Part shown: positions 63,088 through 64,000 of the stretch, in pieces
Layout: each line of letters opens with the position of its first letter
Numbering within the stretch: position 1 is the first letter of the stretch
Assembly: GCF_029953285.1 (NCBI RefSeq)
Contig: NZ_JASAOI010000002.1
Location: forward strand, 310,001 to 374,000
DNA: 64,000 nt
Direction: 5' to 3'
Source: Yinghuangia seranimata
GTDB lineage: Bacteria; Actinomycetota; Actinomycetes; Streptomycetales; Streptomycetaceae
Made by a program: the position numbers and the translations under genes
Notes under the pieces: generated by a model
Seen by the model: the letters and a program-made list of their open reading frames with translations, nothing else
What the model was told of the DNA's origin: nothing
Database searches by the model: none

Positions 63088-64000
63088 GCGGGGGGACGGA
63101 CAAGGCGGCGACGGCGGCCGGGGCCGGGGCCGGGGTCGGCGGGCGCGACGGCGCGCGGGGCGCCCGCTGGTGGCACCGTCTGCCGCCGTACACGCTGCGG
63201 ATCCGCACCCGGCTCGCCCTGCTGCACGCCGGGCTGTTCGTGCTGTGCGGCGCCGCGCTGCTGATCGTCCAGTACATCGCGGTCACCCGGATCCTGGGCG
63301 ACCACAGCGCGGTGGTCACCACGGTCCCGGCGAACACGGCGACGCTGCCCACCGCCCCCGACTACGAACAGATGCAGCCCGTGGTCCCGGCGCAGCCCGC
63401 GCCGGGGATGAGCGGCAGCAGCCCCGCGCAGCCGCTGACGCCGATACAGATCGCCCAGGCCGCGACGGTCGCGACCGCACGGTTCGTGAGCTTCAAGTCC
63501 GTCGTCCTCGACTCGCTGGTCGGACAGTCGCTGATCACCCTCGGCCTCCTCACCGTGGTCGCCGCCGCGCTCGGCTGGTGGACGGCCGGACGCTCCGTCG
63601 CCCGCCTCCACGCGGTCACCGTCGCCGCGCGCCAGATCTCCGAGCGCAACCTGCACGACCGCCTCGCGCTCGTCGGCCCCCAGGACGAGATCAAGGAACT
63701 CGGCGACACCATCGACGCCATGCTCGGCCGCCTCGACCGCGCCTTCGCCGCCAACCGGCGCTTCGCGGCCAACGCGTCCCACGAACTGCGCACACCGCTC
63801 GCGTTGCAGCGCACCGCGCTGGAGATCCCGCTCGCGGAAGGCCGCGTGCCCGACGACCTCAAGCCGTCGATCGAACGCGCGCTGCGGGCCACCGAACGCA
63901 GCGAACGCCTCGTCGGCAGCCTGCTGTTGCTCTCCAAGGGCCAGCAGGGCCCGGAGAGCTACCGCGAGACCGACCTCGCCGCGCTCGCCGACGAGGCCGT
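63084..64000 (+). CDS. sensor histidine kinase, partial (3' end beyond window)
   Basis: GTG 63084 overlaps the regulator stop. The first about 30 residues are Gly/Ala/Arg-rich, followed by a membrane helix (LLHAGLFVLCGAALLIVQYI), an extracytoplasmic loop rich in Pro/Ala/Gln, a second helix (ITLGLLTVVAAALGWWTAGR), a HAMP-like segment and the H box FAANASHELRTPLALQ at about residue 232, then LVGSLLLLSKGQQ. The catalytic HATPase part lies outside the window. The cognate partner is the OmpR regulator; the signal may be related to the exported substrate or envelope stress. Confidence 0.92.
   Translation, partial: MSGGTDKAATAAGAGAGVGGRDGARGARWWHRLPPYTLRIRTRLALLHAGLFVLCGAALLIVQYIAVTRILGDHSAVVTTVPANTATLPTAPDYEQMQPVVPAQPAPGMSGSSPAQPLTPIQIAQAATVATARFVSFKSVVLDSLVGQSLITLGLLTVVAAALGWWTAGRSVARLHAVTVAARQISERNLHDRLALVGPQDEIKELGDTIDAMLGRLDRAFAANRRFAANASHELRTPLALQRTALEIPLAEGRVPDDLKPSIERALRATERSERLVGSLLLLSKGQQGPESYRETDLAALADEA

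Overview
The window is GC-rich, densely coded DNA from a filamentous-type actinomycete (Streptomyces, Actinomadura, Yinghuangia or a relative; the exact genus cannot be read from this sequence). Signs of this are the third-position GC bias, many GTG starts, ATGA/GTGA stop-start overlaps, a rifampicin monooxygenase with its rifamycin-associated element, ECF41 and ECF42 sigma factors, DUF4242, and LAL and BTAD regulators. I see no rRNA, tRNA, CRISPR array, phage or intact insertion sequence. It reads as a chromosomal accessory or arm-like region with several regulator-target modules.

Layout. 1-3.6 kb: MocR regulator (cut by the window edge), DUF885 protein and a LysE exporter. 3.6-9.4 kb: degraded stretch, small Cys-rich protein, ClpC-like AAA+ chaperone and a membrane Ser/Thr kinase whose stop codon overlaps that of clp. 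9.4-11.7 kb: hairpin-rich leader and a NarL-type two-component pair. 11.7-14.1 kb: ECF41 sigma factor, its AhpD-like partner with an ECF41-type promoter, and a second LysE exporter. 14.2-20.3 kb: methyltransferase, PLP decarboxylase, rox with an upstream RAE, and a divergent second NarL-type pair. 20.5-24 kb: a complete class I P450 chain (ferredoxin, reductase, P450) and a secreted lectin-like protein. 24-28.3 kb: broken lipoprotein, two LysR-target divergons (YciI-like; EamA transporter). 28.3-34.5 kb: two tandem lipoproteins of about 1000 residues, each joining a metallopeptidase-like domain to a von Willebrand type D domain, with reciprocal changes in the putative zinc ligands. 34.5-43 kb: enoyl-CoA hydratase, methyltransferase, APH(3')-like kinase, GNAT, DJ-1/PfpI protein, MFS exporter, NDH-2-like oxidoreductase and hydrolase. 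43-46.5 kb: an ATPase/BTAD regulator with a repeat-rich disordered N-terminus. 47.4-50.5 kb: DHA2 exporter with promoter and operator, SGNH hydrolase and TetR. 50.6-58.2 kb: HAD phosphatase, LAL regulator, DUF4242, SDR/TetR divergon with twin operators, a nested inverted-repeat intergenic element and an ECF42 sigma factor. 58.3-64 kb: a MacAB-like export operon with a classical terminator, divergent from an OmpR-type two-component system (kinase cut by the window edge).

How it works together. Most modules pair a sensor or regulator with one or a few effectors, and cis sites can be read next to several of them: RAE-rox, ECF41 promoter, MFS operator, SDR/TetR operators and an 11-bp-period direct repeat between the ABC operon and its two-component system. 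The most unusual items are the twin metallopeptidase/VWD lipoproteins and the structured intergenic elements at 9.57-9.77 and 56.64-57.0 kb.
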